Below are positions 34,515 to 45,648 of a stretch of 64,000 bases of DNA, one piece after another (the first letter of the stretch is position 1; the number at the start of each line of letters is the position of its first letter). The DNA lies in NCBI RefSeq assembly GCF_905171775.1, contig NC_053501.1, positions 21,606,098 through 21,670,097 of the forward strand. Direction: 5' to 3'. The notes beneath the pieces are model-generated. The model saw only the letters and a program-made list of their open reading frames with translations. It was not told the origin of the DNA and did no database searches. A program made the translations under genes and the position numbers. Origin of the DNA: Rana temporaria (taxonomy: Eukaryota > Chordata > Amphibia > Anura > Ranidae).

Positions 34515-35698
34515 GCCGCGTACACACGACCGTTATTCATGTCATGGAAAAAACTATGGGCCAGATTCCAGTAGGGAGCGTGTAACTCTGTGCGGGTGTA
34601 GCGTATCCTATTTACGCTACGCCTCCGCAACTTTGACAGGCAAGTGCATTATTCACAAAGCACTTGCTCCGTAAGTTGGCCAGCGTAAGCCCGCCTAATT
34701 CAAATTTGTAAGATGAGGGCGTGTTTTATGCAAAATCATCGTGACCCCACTTAAATAACGCTTTTTACGAACGGCGCATGCGCCGTCCATGAAAGTATCC
34801 CAGTGCGCATGCTCCAAATTAACCCGCAAAAAGCCAATGCTTTCGACGTGAACGTAAATTATGCCCATCCCTATTCGTGAACGACTTACGCAGACGACGT
34901 AATCGACGGAAAATTCGACGTTGGCCCGACGTCCATACTTAACATTGGCTGCGCCTCATATAGCAGGGGTAACTTTACGCCGGAAAAAGCCTTACGTAAA
35001 CGGCGTATCTGTACTGCGACGGCCGGGCGTACGTTCGTGAATAGGCGTATCTAGCTGATTTACATATTCTAGGCGTAAATCAGCGTACACGCCCCTAGCG
35101 GCCAGCGTAAATATGCAGTTAAGATACGACGGCGTAGGAGACTTACGCCGGTCGTATCTTAGCAACATTTAAGCGTATCTCAGTTTGAGCATACGCTTAA
35201 AGTTGCGACGGCGCGTATTCAGATTTACGACGGCGTATCTACTGATACGCCCGTCGTAAGTCTTTCTGAATCCGGGCCTATGTTTTTATCGATGTGATTC
35301 CTCTCAAGCCTGCCTTGCATACACACGATCGTGAAAAAAAAAAAGCTTGAGCAAAGCGCGCTGACGTACAACACGTACAACGGCACTATAAAGGGGAAGT
35401 TCCATTCGAATGGCGCCACCCTTTGGGCTGATTATGCAAATTTCCCTTCTCATAACTTGCTTCTGAGCATGCGCATTTTTCCCCCGTCATTAAAGCCTAC
35501 ACACGACCGTTTTTCTCGCCGAGAAAAACGACGACGTGAAAAACGTCAAGAAAAAATAGAGCAGGTGCTACATTTTTAATGCCCATTTTTCTTGTTTGCG
35601 AAAAATGCTCTGGAGCCTACACACGACCGTTTTTCACGGCCAATTTAAAAAATTGCATTTTTCTCGTCATGAAAAACGGTCGTGTGTACGCGGCGGCA
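34515..35698. mobile_element. TACACACGAC-family MITE with nested GGGCCAGATTC element
   Basis: The left end GCCGCGTACACACGACCG pairs with the right end CGGTCGTGTGTACGCGGC. Right-hand subends CCTACACACGACCGTTTTTC recur at 35500 and 35618, so internal duplication has occurred. The module GCAAAGCGCGCTGACGTAC (35351) is shared with 38071 and, inverted, 50245-50277. Another transposon occupies 34558-35278. Confidence 0.75.
34558..35278. mobile_element. GGGCCAGATTC element, TAT target duplication, nested
   Basis: Ends GGGCCAGATTCCAG and CTGAATCCGGGCC with TAT on both flanks (34555-34557, 35279-35281). The core has CATACTTAACATTGG, GCGCATGCGCCG and the stem AAGATACGACGGCG. It inserted 43 bp inside the left end of the surrounding MITE. 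Confidence 0.85.
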
Positions 35699-35699
35699 T

Positions 35700-36260
35700 C
35701 AAAGGTAAAAAATCTTTATGTTATTTATATCTGTCTACAGTTCAGCTTAAAATATGTACAAAGATGTTTTATTACTTTAGAGAATTATAACATTCAATAA
35801 AATCATTGTTTGGATATCGAAGATCTGAGAATTATTACAAATCAGGCAAATTAAAAAGTGACCAATAAGCTATACTCCTATCTATAACGTTTAATAACGT
35901 TTTTTTTTTTCCTGTGGCCCATCAGTAAATGATTCCCTTTTTACTGGAATATTGAAAGATTCTTCTAATAATGTATGTTTTGTACACGGTGGCCATTTAG
36001 CACATATATTTTATAATTTACATAACAGAAAATAATCTGCACATTTCCCCAATGTTTTTTTTTTTTTTTTTGCGATAGCAGGATAATTGAAAATTATTTA
36101 TTTTCATCTAATCATCAAGGGCGCACTGATAATTGCCTTAAATAATTAACAAGCTACGTTGTTTAAGGAAACATTCAAATGTATAAAAGGAATAGGGGTG
36201 CAGCTTTGATGATGTAGTACAGATAAGTCAGTTAGTACATTTACTATTTTATGGTAATGG
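35700..36260. other. Unique AT-rich island, candidate conserved element
   Basis: Positions 35930-36260 hold GATAATTGAAAATTATT, TCATCTAATCATCAAGG and CTTAAATAATTAACAAG, dense TAAT cores, with a T run at 36055-36071. No coding frame. Confidence 0.35.
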
Positions 36261-36374
36261 TAATTTTACGGTATTCATATTTTCACAACGATTATGAATG
36301 GCAACCTCCATACAGAGGCATAACTAGAGCATTCAGAGCCCCGTACATGAAACCATGAAGGACGTCGCTGACAC

Positions 36375-36470
36375 ACTGATCCCTGGGCCCTTTCCATCAG
36401 TCCCAGGCCCCTCCCACTGAGCCCGGGGTCCTTCCCACTGAACCCAGGGCCCTTTACTCTCATCGCGTGG
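36375..36470. repeat. Short minisatellite, CCCAGGGCCCTTTCCA-type units
   Basis: Three to four units of about 29 bases built from CCC(A/G)GGGCCCTTTCCACTGA vary by a few bases each. Probably the middle of an unrecognised element. Confidence 0.65.
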
Positions 36471-37019
36471 GGTCCTTTATTTTGGTCATACTATAGGACC
36501 CTTTCACATTTTTTGCAGTGGGCCCCCTTCCTGCCGTCTTGGGGCTCCCCCCGTGGTGGTGGAACACCAAGGCCCGGTCGCAAGTGCGACCTTTGTGACA
36601 TGCCGGTCAGCGCTCTCAGCCATTGACTGGCTTCTGACGGACCAGCTGCTGTACACACGGGCCTAATGTCTGGTGTCAGGGAAATGCTGGCCAGCACATG
36701 CGCACTAGGATTTGTGCAATGCAAACGCCTATGCGCATGCATGCACGTACACGCGCCCCTTTAACATTGGCTCCAAATGGCATATATAAGGATGACAATT
36801 TCACTAGGGCCTTTGCTGTCTGATCTTCAGTCTTCCCCTGTATCCTGTGCCTATACTTGACCTTGGTGACCCAGCTTTTCTGACCATCCTGATTATCTCC
36901 AAACCTGCCCCCGGCTTGTCCTTACTCTGATTCTGCTACATCTGCTTGATCTCCTGATGCCAAACCTCTGCCTGAACTTTAACTATTCTTTGCCTATGCC
37001 TTTGATAACTATGCAGGAG
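36471..37019. other. Unassigned sequence
   Basis: GC-rich left half, then a CT-rich stretch (36820-37010) with repeated CTGATTCTGCT/CTGCCTGAAC words that recalls LTR-retroelement debris in frogs. I cannot place boundaries. Confidence 0.25.
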
Positions 37020-37733
37020 TTACGATCTCCAGATACGCCGTCAGAACTCTGAGTGTAAGGTGTCGCATCTCTGCGCCTGATTCATAGAATCAGATACGCC
37101 TCACTGTTGCCTAGATACGAGCGGCGTAAGTCTCTTACGCCGTCGTATCTTAGGGTGCATTTTTACGCTGGCCGCTAGGGGCGCTTCCGTATATTTCCGC
37201 GTTGAATATGCAAATGAGCTAGATACGCTGATTCACGAACGTACGTGCGCCCGGCGTATCAAGATACGTCGTTTACGTAAGGCGTCGGACCGGTGTAAAG
37301 TTACCCCTCATAAAGCAGGGGTAAGTCATGTTAGGTATGGACGTCGGAAACGTACGAACAGCGTCGTATTTTACGTTGTTTGCGTAAGTCGTCCGTGAAT
37401 GGGGCTGGGGCGTAGATTATATTCACGGCGACTAATCATTGAGCGGGCGTAATTTACTTTAAAAATTCGACGTGATACTGAGTATGCGTGAGCATGCGCC
37501 GTTCGTTCGGCCATGCACCTACATGGGGTCAAGCTTAATTTAAATACAACACGCCCACGACCTGCCTACTTTGAAATACGCGCTTACGCCGGCCCATTTA
37601 CGATACGCCGCCGTAACTTAGGACGCATGTGCTTTGTGAATACAGCACTTGCCTCTCTAAGTTGCGGCGGCGTAGCGTAAATAAGATACGCTACGCCCAC
37701 ACATAGTTACGCCGCCCTACGTGAATCTGGGCC
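37020..37733. mobile_element. GGGCCAGATTC-family element, left end decayed
   Basis: The right end GTGAATCTGGGCC and the core words ATATGCAAATGAGC, CCGCTAGGGGCG, CATGTTAGGTATGGACG and GCATGCGCCGTTCG identify the family. The left end (ACGATCTCCAGATACG) no longer matches the terminal repeat. Confidence 0.75.
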
Positions 37734-37939
37734 ATTGTATTTATTGATCCACACAAAGAAATACATGGCCAGCCAACAATAAATAAAAAAAAACATTTTT
37801 AAAAGGGACAGTACATAAATAATGATCAAGAATATGTTCACAAAAAAAAGGAAAAAAACCTCAAAAATAAAAAGAACACCAAATCAAATTAACAAAACTT
37901 AACAAATCTCACATAATCACCTTGATAAACGAAACTAAT
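37734..37939. other. A-rich spacer
   Basis: Simple A-rich sequence with no feature supported. Confidence 0.3.
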
Positions 37940-38542
37940 GCCGCATACACACGATAATTTTTCGGGTTCTAAAAAATGAAGTTTTTCAGGCTCTAAAAAA
38001 ACGAAGTTTTTTTCATCTTGATCATTAAAACGGCCTTGCCTACACACAATCGTGGGGAAAAAAATGCTCTAGCAAAGCGCGGTGACGTACAACACGTACG
38101 ACGGCACTATAAAGGGGAAGTTCAATGCGGATGGCGCCACCCTTTGGGCTGCTTTTGCTAATTTCCCCGTCTCATAACTTGCTTCTGATCATGCGCGGTT
38201 TAGGAAAAGACGATTCTCGCTTTTCAGTCTGTTACAGCGTGATGAATGTGCTTACTCCATTACGAACGCTAGTTTTTCCAGAACGAGCGCTCCCGTCTCA
38301 TAACTTGCTTCTGAGCATGCTCGTTTTTTTTCACATCGTTAAGGCCCACACACGACCATTTTGTTACGACGTAAAAAACGACAACGTTAAAAACGACGTG
38401 AAAAATTAGAGCATGTTCGAAATTTTTAATGCCCATTTTTTTACATCATAAAAAACGAGGAGCCCACACACGGTCGTTTTTAATGACATAAAAAAACCCG
38501 TAATTTTTTTTAGAACCTGAAAAACGGTTGTGTGTACGCGGC
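37940..38542. mobile_element. TACACACGAC-family MITE
   Basis: The left end GCCGCATACACACGATAA and the right end CGGTTGTGTGTACGCGGC are inverted relatives. The module GCAAAGCGCGGTGACGTAC (38071) and CATAACTTGCTTCTGA(G/T)CATG, present twice, are shared with the 34515 element. AT precedes and follows it. Confidence 0.75.
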
Positions 38543-38544
38543 AT

Positions 38545-39036
38545 CAGGCTTTTTTTTGTTTGTGAAATCTATGATTAATCAATAAAAATCAGTTTTGAAA
38601 AAATCATTCTGCTCATCCCAATCATGTCATGCCACAGGAAAAAAAAAGTAAAACCTGCTTCTAAACGTATAACTTATTCATCCGTCATGTTATGTGGGAT
38701 CGGCTAGCTGGCATTTGGTGTTTGGCGTTTTGAGCCGTGTGCAACCTGTCTGCAGAATCGCAGGTGATTCCTCTGACACCTTTTTCTCACCATTACACTC
38801 CGGAAAAAAAGTGCAATAGAATTAATTTGCACATTGTTTTTCATGCTGTGATGACTTCAGTTAATAATGAAGGCCGGGTATGTGAGTATGTATCCATTCC
38901 GTCTTGCAGCAGCTAGCTCCGAATCGCATGATCTACAGGCTCACGTTGTGGAAGAACTACAAATATCAGCATGTCCTATTAGCCTGAGATCTTGAGAATA
39001 CTGTACAGAGTTACCTAGTGATTGTAGAGCAGGGAA
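38545..39036. other. Unassigned, mostly unique sequence
   Basis: No repeat ends; no frame with a motif. GATTAATCAATAAAAATCAG is present near 38573. Confidence 0.3.
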
Positions 39037-39171
39037 CCTCAAACTACGGCCCTCCAGTTGTTGCGGAATTACACATCCCATGAGGCATTGTAAACCTCTG
39101 ACATTCACAGACATGACTGGGCATGATGGGAATTGTAGTTCCTGAACAACTGGAGGGCCGTAGTTTGAAGA
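39037..39171. mobile_element. Fold-back MITE, CTCAAACTACGGCCCTCCAG ends
   Basis: TCAAACTACGGCCCTCCAGT at the left is the complement of ACTGGAGGGCCGTAGTTTGA at the right, a 20-base perfect stem. Inner words ACATCCCATGA and TCATGCCCAG partly pair. It is 135 bp and of a type widespread in vertebrates. Confidence 0.8.
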
Positions 39172-39589
39172 CTCATGTTGCAGAGGAACAATATACACTC
39201 GCCGGCTACTTTATTAGGTGCACCTGTTCAATTGCTTGCTAACACAAATTGCTGATCAGCCAATCACATGGCAGCAACTCAATGCATTTAGGCATCTAGA
39301 CATGGTGAAGACGACTTGCTGAAGTTCAAACTGAGCATCAGGATGGGGAAGAAAGGGAATTTAAGTGACTTTAAACGTGGCATGGTTGTTGGTGTCAGTC
39401 AGACGGGCTGGTCTGAGTTTTTCAATAACTGCTGATCTACTGGGATTTTTACACACAACCAACTCTCGGGTTTACAGAGAACAGTCCGAAAAAGAGAAAA
39501 TATCCAGTGAGCTGCAGTTGTGTGGAGGAAAATGCCTTGTTGATGTCAGAGGAGAATGGCCAGAGTGGTTTGAGATGATAGAACGGTAA

Positions 39590-40008
39590 ACCCCTGTACA
39601 CACGGTAGGTTAACCAGAGGACAATGATCTGAAGGACCATTGTCATCGGTTAACCGATGAAGCTGACTGATGGTCCGTCACGCCTACACACCATCAGTTA
39701 AATAACCGATCGTGTCAGAACGCGGTGACGTAAAACACAACGACGTGCTGAAAAAAACGAAGTTCAATGCTTCCAAGCATGCGTCGACTTGATTCTGAGC
39801 ATGTGTGGATTTTTAACCAATGATTTTGCATACTAACGATCGGTTTTGACCTATCCGTTAGAAATCCATAGGTTAATTTTAAAGCAAGTTGGCTTTTTTT
39901 TAACCTATGGTTAAATAACCTATGGGGCCCACACATGATCGGTTTTGACCGATGAAAACGGTCCTTCAGACCGTTGTCCTCTGGTTAACCTATCGTGTGT
40001 ACGAGGCC
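39590..40008. mobile_element. TACACACGAC-family MITE with TAA duplication, inside Tc1
   Basis: The left end ACCCCTGTACACACGGTAGG and the right end CCTATCGTGTGTACGAGGCC are inverted relatives. TAA flanks it (39587-39589, 40009-40011). The same subfamily lies inverted at 55131-55537. Confidence 0.85.
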
Positions 40009-40417
40009 TAACAGTAACTCAAATAAGCACTTGTTACAACCAAGGTATACAGAATACCATCTCTGAACACACAACACATCCAACCTTTAAGCAAATGGGC
40101 TACAGCAGCAGAAGGCCACACCGGGTGCCACTCCTGTCAGCTAAGAACAGGAAACTGAGGCTACAATTTGCACAGGATCACCAAAACGGGATAATATAAG
40201 ATCGGAAATATGTCGCCTGGTCTGACAAGTCTTGATTTCAGCTGCGGCATTTAGATGGTAGGGTCAGAATTTTGGCGTAAACAACATGAAAGCATGGATC
40301 CATCCTGTCTTGTATCAACGGTTCAGGCTGGTGGTGGTGGTGTAATGGTGTGGGGGATATTTTCTTGGCACACTTTGGGCCCTTAGTACCGATTGAGCAT
40401 TTATTGTTGCTGACCAT

Positions 40418-41189
40418 TGTTGTGGAAATTTAAAGATGTATTTAATATGTATTGTCATAGTGTCACCCATTGTTGGTTCTCCCTCAGCCCGCTCTAGAAA
40501 GCTGACTGGGGCAGACAGATTGGTTGAGATACATCCTGATTTGGAGAAGGGTGTTTGTGGAGTGGGGGTGTCGGCCGGCGAAAGGGCCCCTGTGTGCACA
40601 GATATTCGCGTTCTGGGTGCGTCCACTCTGCAAGCACATTGTCAGTTTAGCTGGTGTGTGCTCCTGTCATCTCTCAGTACCTGATCAACACTGTTTTGTG
40701 ATGTGCGCATACACCTACAGATAGGCTCCCCTCATCAGGAACTGTATCCTATTGTTATTGTATTATTGCTGTATTGTTATTGTTATATTACTGTATTGTT
40801 ATTGAATTATTACTGTATTGAATCCCTGTCGGAAGGGTTTATCTTTTGCTGCCAAATCCATATATGGACATTTGCTGCGTTGAGCCCACCTGCTGTGACA
40901 TTACTTCCCATGGAGGAGGTCACATGCTGTGATCTCCTCCAATCAGATGTGGTCTGTGAAGCCTTATTTGGTAATAAAAGGACGCCTGGATGGTCGGCGG
41001 CAGGCTGGTGAGGATGTCGAGATGAAAACAAGCTGGTGTGATGGTCTGTTACTGAATGAATGGCAGGGAATGAATGGTGAGTGTGATTATGTAGTTTAAA
41101 GATGGATTATTTCACTAGGACGAAGTGTGTGCGATTAGCACAGGGCAAAATGGCGGTGTGCCCTGCATACAGCCAATTTTGCCACAACA
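40418..41189. mobile_element. LTR-like insertion inside Tc1
   Basis: It starts TGTTGTGGAAATTT and ends AATTTTGCCACAACA, TG...CA ends with inverted TGTTGTGG. The flanks ACCAT (40413-40417) and ACCAC (41189-41193, sharing one base with the element) are near-identical. A candidate polyadenylation word AATAAA is at about 40972. This fits a 772-bp solo LTR. The Tc1 text resumes directly after it (GTCCATCCCTTTATGAC). Family unknown. Confidence 0.6.
40748..40825. repeat. Degenerate ATTGTTATTGTATT simple repeat
   Basis: Five to six variants of TATTGTTATTG(T)ATTA follow each other within the LTR-like insertion. Confidence 0.7.
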
Positions 41190-41586
41190 CCACGTCCATC
41201 CCTTTATGACTACAGTGTCCCTATCTTCTGATGGTTCCTTCCAGCAGGATAATGCACCATGTCACAAAGCTCCAATCATCTCACCACTGGTTTCTTGAAC
41301 ATGACAATGGGATCACTGTACTCCAATGGTCTCCACAGTCACCACATCTCATCCAATAGAGCATTTTTGGGATGTGGTGGAACGGACAATTCACATCATG
41401 GATGTGTAGCCAACAAATCTGCAGCAACTGCGTGATGCTATCATGTCACTATGGACCAAAATCTCTGAGAATGTTTCCAACACCTTGTAGTATCTATTCT
41501 ATGAAGAATGAAGGAAGTTCTGAAGGCGAAAGTGAGTCCAACCCGATACTAGCAAGGTGTAACTAATAAAGTGGCCAGTGAGAGTA

Positions 41587-41985
41587 CATCAATTAGACAC
41601 GTACAATTCGATTCGGTCTGACAAACTTTTGGGTTATTCAAAGATTCGGATATATCCCAATCTCCGAATCTAATAGTAATGAATAGTAACAAATTTTGTT
41701 TAAATCTGTTGTGTTTGTGAACAAGCAAGCTATCGCTTGTGAAATCCGTCATCAATTGTTGTTCCAGTGTTTGTCTGACCACTCGTGACAATAAAGATTC
41801 ATCAAGCTATTTTGGGGTTCCAGTGTGTGGCCACTTCTTTGTTCCGTTGAAATGCGTTAAAAGAAAACTTCAAAACTTTGGGTTGTCCCCAGAAAAGCAA
41901 CAGTGGTGCGTTTTCCAATGCAGGGAGGGTGCATTTAGTGCTGCAAAAGCACACTGGGGCGAACAGGACCTTAATCTTATGAGTA
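41587..41985. other. Unassigned sequence
   Basis: Contains inverted words ATTCGATTCGG/CCGAATC around 41600-41670, perhaps part of element R upstream flank. No gene. Confidence 0.3.
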
Positions 41986-42850
41986 GTTATGGATGAGCCA
42001 AACATTCCCATTTGGTTCATAGAGAACTTGCGAACAGGCAAAAAAAAAAGTGCTAATTTTAAAGGCTTAAATGCAAGGTATTGTCCTAAAAAGTGTTTGG
42101 GGACCCGGGTCCTGCCCCAGGGGACATGTATGCTTCCCATGTTTATAACAGTACCACAGAAAAATAAAATTTCTAAAGGAAAAAATGTCATTTAGAACTG
42201 TTTGTGGCTTTAATGTATTGTTGGATCCCAGCAATATAGATAAAAAACATAAAAAAAAACAGCATGGGTTCCCTCCCCCCAGTTCATTACCAGGCTCTTT
42301 GGGTCTGGTATGAATATTAAGGGAAACCCCACACCCAAATGTGAAAAAAATTGTTTGGGGTCCCCCCAAAATCTATACCAGGCCCTTCAGGTCTGGTATG
42401 TATATTAAGGGATACCCTGCGCCAATTTTTTTTTTTGTTAAATGGCATGGGGGTCCCCCCAAAATTCATTCCAGGCCCTTCAGGTCTGGTATGGATTTTG
42501 AGGGGAACCCCCAGCCAAAATTAAAAAAGAAATGGCGTGGGGGTCCCCCCAAAATCCATACCAGACTTTTGGATTTTGAGGGGAACCCCCAGACAAAATT
42601 AAAAAATAAATAGCGTGGGGGTCCCCCCAAAATCCATACCAGACCCTTATCCGAATGTATGGCCACTATGTAAGCAGCCTCGAAAAGGGGGGGGACTATG
42701 TACGGCTGCTATATAAGCAGTCTGGAAAAGGGGGGACTATGTACGGCCGCTATGTAGGCAACCTAACATAGTGTGGGGCGTGGACTCAGCTCAGCCCCCT
42801 GAGCCATGATTAGCCAAAGGCACCCTGCCTTTGTCCAATCATCTTTTACT
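41986..42850 (+). mobile_element. Element R, forward copy
   Basis: It opens with GATGAGCCAAACATTCCC, then the half hairpin GGGACCCGGGTCCTGCCCC (42104) shared with 30840-30875. Four GGGGTCCCCCCAAAATCC blocks about 70 bases apart follow (42360-42650). The end has AGCCATGATTAGCCAAAGG paired with CCTTTGTCCAATCAT, an analogue of the hairpin near 29110. The frames here are translations of the repeated blocks. Confidence 0.6.
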
Positions 42851-43429
42851 GTTTATCTTTTACTGTTATTATATCAAGGTTTACAATGAAAAATAACTTC
42901 TAGGCTCCAAATCACGAAAAAGATTACAGTTACAAAAAAAATTTTTTTTTACATCCTTTTTTTGCATCACTTTGACCTCCTGCAGATTTTTTCAGCCATA
43001 TTCGGTCTACATGGACATCACTGCAGTATTTGCTGCACATTATTTTTCTGGACCAGCTTCTTGATAGTGACGTTGGCATATCACGCCTGTAAAATGCGTG
43101 TGATGCTTTAAGCCTCCACCGGGGGCGTGTGTGGATGGCTGACAACGCAGGAGCGCAATAAGAAAAGAGTAGTCACTCCATAACTGTAAGTGCACCCCCA
43201 TGCCAGGATCCGCAGGTACTACTTAATGAAAGCTGCAGATTTCAAAATATTGCTATCAACTTTGAAATGTAATGAAAATGTTACCTGAACCTAAAATGAT
43301 TGGTTTTAGATCTACTTTAGGAAGAGGTGTGTGTTAACATATTGCTGCCGGTGAGCTTTTGCCCGGACAGGATAGCTGACTCTGTTTCAGCTCTGAGAGG
43401 CTCTTCCAATCTGCCATGGCCCCACCCTT
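42851..43429. other. Unassigned sequence
   Basis: No recognised repeat end or coding motif. Confidence 0.3.
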
Positions 43430-43730
43430 TTGCTTAACATTCATTTGCATATATTAGAAGACATTCAGGCGCAGGCTCTTGCTGTGACGCCAATTGTGTG
43501 TGAACAATGACGAGAATACCATTAGTGAAATTTTATGCCAATTATAAGACTCTCTCTGCCAGCGGCTTTCTCTGCAACCTGATAACTAGCCCCCTACGTG
43601 CGCTGAAAAATACCACCAGCCTCTGTTTTATTGACGGAGATTGTATGTGAAAAATCAACGAAAGTGCCGGATCGGAGTATATAATTACCGGCAGTTACCA
43701 AACCTTAACAAAGATAAACATGTTAAACTG
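43430..43730. other. Unique island, candidate conserved non-coding element
   Basis: It includes TCATTTGCATATATTAG, an octamer word, ATGCCAATTATAAGAC and TATATAATTACCGGC. No frame and no repeat ends. One of the more enhancer-like stretches of the window, by texture alone. Confidence 0.4.
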
Positions 43731-43964
43731 CCTTTAAGTTTTTTTTTTGTGTTTTTTTTTATATATATTTTAATATGCAGTCTCCAGAGTTTCAGGTCTT
43801 AAAGAAGAGCTCTGGCTCAATTCAAACACAGCATGTTGTTTTAGCATGAACGATTGATGAAATCATTACAGAATATGAAAACCTAATCACTAAAATATTA
43901 TGTGAATTATAAAATATTATGGAAACACTATACAAAATTATACATATATAAGCTTTACCATGTA

Positions 43965-44897
43965 CAGTGCCTTGAAAAAGTATTCATACCCCTTAAAATT
44001 GTACACATTTTGTCACGTTACAACCAAAAACATAAATGTATTTTATTGGGCTTTTATGTGATAGACCAACACAAAGTGGCACATAATTGTGAAGTGGAAG
44101 GAAAATGATGAATGGTTTTCTAAATGTTTTACAAATAAATATGTGAAAAGTGTGGCGTGCATTTGTATTTAGCCCGCTTTTCTCTGGTACCCTTAACTAA
44201 AATCTAGTGGAACCAATTGCCTTCAGAAGTTCACAAATTAGTAATTGAGTCCACCTGTGTGTAATGTAATCTTAGTGTAAATACAGCTGTTCTGTGAAGC
44301 CCTCAAAGGTTTGTTAAAGAACCTCGGCGAACAAACAAAATCATGAAGGCCAAGGAACACACCAGACAGGTCAGGGATAAAGTTCTGGAGAAGTTTAAAG
44401 CAGGGTTAGGTTATAAACAAATATCCCAAGCTTTGAACATCTCACGGAGCACTGTTTAATCCATCATTCGAAAATGGAAAGAGTATGGCACAACTGCAAA
44501 CCTACCAAGATATGGCCGTACACCTAAACTGACAGGCCGGGCAAGGAGAGCATTAATCAGAGAAGCAGCAAAGAGGCCCATGGTAACTCTGGAGGAGCTG
44601 CAGAGATGCACAACTCAGGTGGGAGAATCTGTCCACAGGACAACTATTAATCGTGCTCTCCACAAATCTGGCCTTTATGGAAGAGTGGAAAGAAGAAAGC
44701 CATTGTTGAAAGAAAGCCATAAGAAGTCCTGTTTGCAGTTTGTGAGAAGCCATGTGGGGGACACAGCAAACATGTCTAAAAAGGTGCTCTCTTCAAATAA
44801 GACCAAAATTGAACTTTTTGGCCTTCACTTTCTGTTTTCTGTTCTGCCTGGCACTTCGACAGGAAATTATGGGAAATCTTCCAAACCTGGACACACA
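43965..44897 (+). mobile_element. Tc1/mariner element, 3' part lost
   Basis: The left terminus CAGTGCCTTGAAAAAGTATT follows TA and matches a well known Tc1 family of frogs and fish. About 380 bp of non-coding leader precede the transposase frame. The element stops at the GGGCCAGATTC-type transposon at 44898, and its right end was not found. Confidence 0.85.
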
Positions 44898-44900
44898 TAG
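44343..44900 (+). pseudogene. Tc1-type transposase, truncated, stop codon and lost catalytic Asp
   Basis: From ATG at 44343 the frame reads KAKEHTRQVRDKVLEKFKAG and a helix-turn-helix ending NISRSTV, where TAA (44457-44459) interrupts codon 39. It continues in the same frame through the second DNA-binding domain (GRTPKLTGRARRALIREAA) to VGDTANMSKKVLSSNKTKIE. In active proteins this last block reads W.DE; here the first catalytic Asp is Asn. The second half of the nuclease is missing. ATG 44580 is only an internal Met. Confidence 0.85.
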
Positions 44901-45619
44901 GTAGATTCAGGTACATTGGATTAAAGTTACGGCGGCGTAGCTTAGCCTGTTTAGGCTACGCCGCTGTAAATTAGCTAGGCTAGTAATGATTCTCAATATA
45001 CTTGCCTTCTAATATATGGCGGCGTAGCCTAAAGCGGGCGGGCGTAAGGGCGCTGAATTCAAATGTGTTGGAGGGGGGCGTGTTTGATGGTAAGGAGGCT
45101 TGACCTCACGTTTTTTCCTTTTTTTTTTAACTGCGCATGCGCCGGGCGCCTACATTTCCCAGTGTGCATTGCGGCTACGTACGCCGCACGGGCCTATTGA
45201 TTTTGACGTGGACGTAAACGACATAAATCCTGATTCGCAGACGACTTACGCAAGCGACGTAAAAAATTTGAATCTCGCGGCGGGAACGGCAGCCATACTT
45301 TAACATTGTTATTCCACCTAATAGGTGGAATAACTTTAGGCCTGCTAATGCCTTACGGAAACGGCGTAAATGGACTGCGGCGGCCGGGGCGTACGTTCGT
45401 GAATCGGCGTATCAACTCATTCACATATTCTACACCGACCGCAATGGAAGCGCCACCTAGCGGCCATCCAAAATATTGCAACCTAAGATTGGACGTCGTA
45501 TCTTAGATATGTTTAAGCGTATCTCTGTTTGAGCATACGCTTAAACATAGGTCGGCGTAGATTCTGAGTTAGGTCGGCTTATCTACTGATAAGTCGGCCT
45601 AACTTACTGAATCTACCTA
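44898..45619. mobile_element. GGGCCAGATTC-family element, ACA target duplication, TAGGTAGATTC ends
   Basis: Ends TAGGTAGATTCAG and CTGAATCTACCTA are perfect 13-base inverted repeats, flanked by ACA (44895-44897, 45620-45622). The core has the family words GCGCATGCGCCGGGCG, CCATACTTTAACATTG and CCACCTAGCGGCC, so only the first five terminal bases differ from the common GGGCC. Confidence 0.85.
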
Positions 45620-45648
45620 ACACACCGTTTTTTTTTTGTTTTTTTTTT

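Larger units (their letters stand above)
39341..41566 (+). pseudogene. Tc1-type transposase, dead
   Basis: The frame begins near the ATG at 39341 (GGGGAAGAAAGGG follows). It then shifts and carries stops; readable pieces are ITADLLGF and SEKEKISSELQLCGGKC (39365-39589 frame), MGYSSRRPHRVPLLSAKN (within 39945-40199) and, further on, a QQDNAPCHK-type catalytic block near 41240 and an IQ*SIFGMWWN-type block near 41350. The normal protein of about 340 residues has two helix-turn-helix domains and a DDE nuclease. Stops, frameshifts and two insertions exclude function. Confidence 0.85.
39196..41584 (+). mobile_element. Tc1/mariner transposon, nearly complete but twice interrupted
   Basis: The left end CACTCGCCGGCTACTTTATT and the right end AATAAAGTGGCCAGTGAGAG are inverted repeats, each flanked by TA (39194-39195, 41585-41586). 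Without the insertions at 39590-40008 and 40418-41189 it is close to 1.2 kb, the size of an intact one-gene Tc1 element. I recognise it as a Tc1 family known from fish and frogs. Confidence 0.9.
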
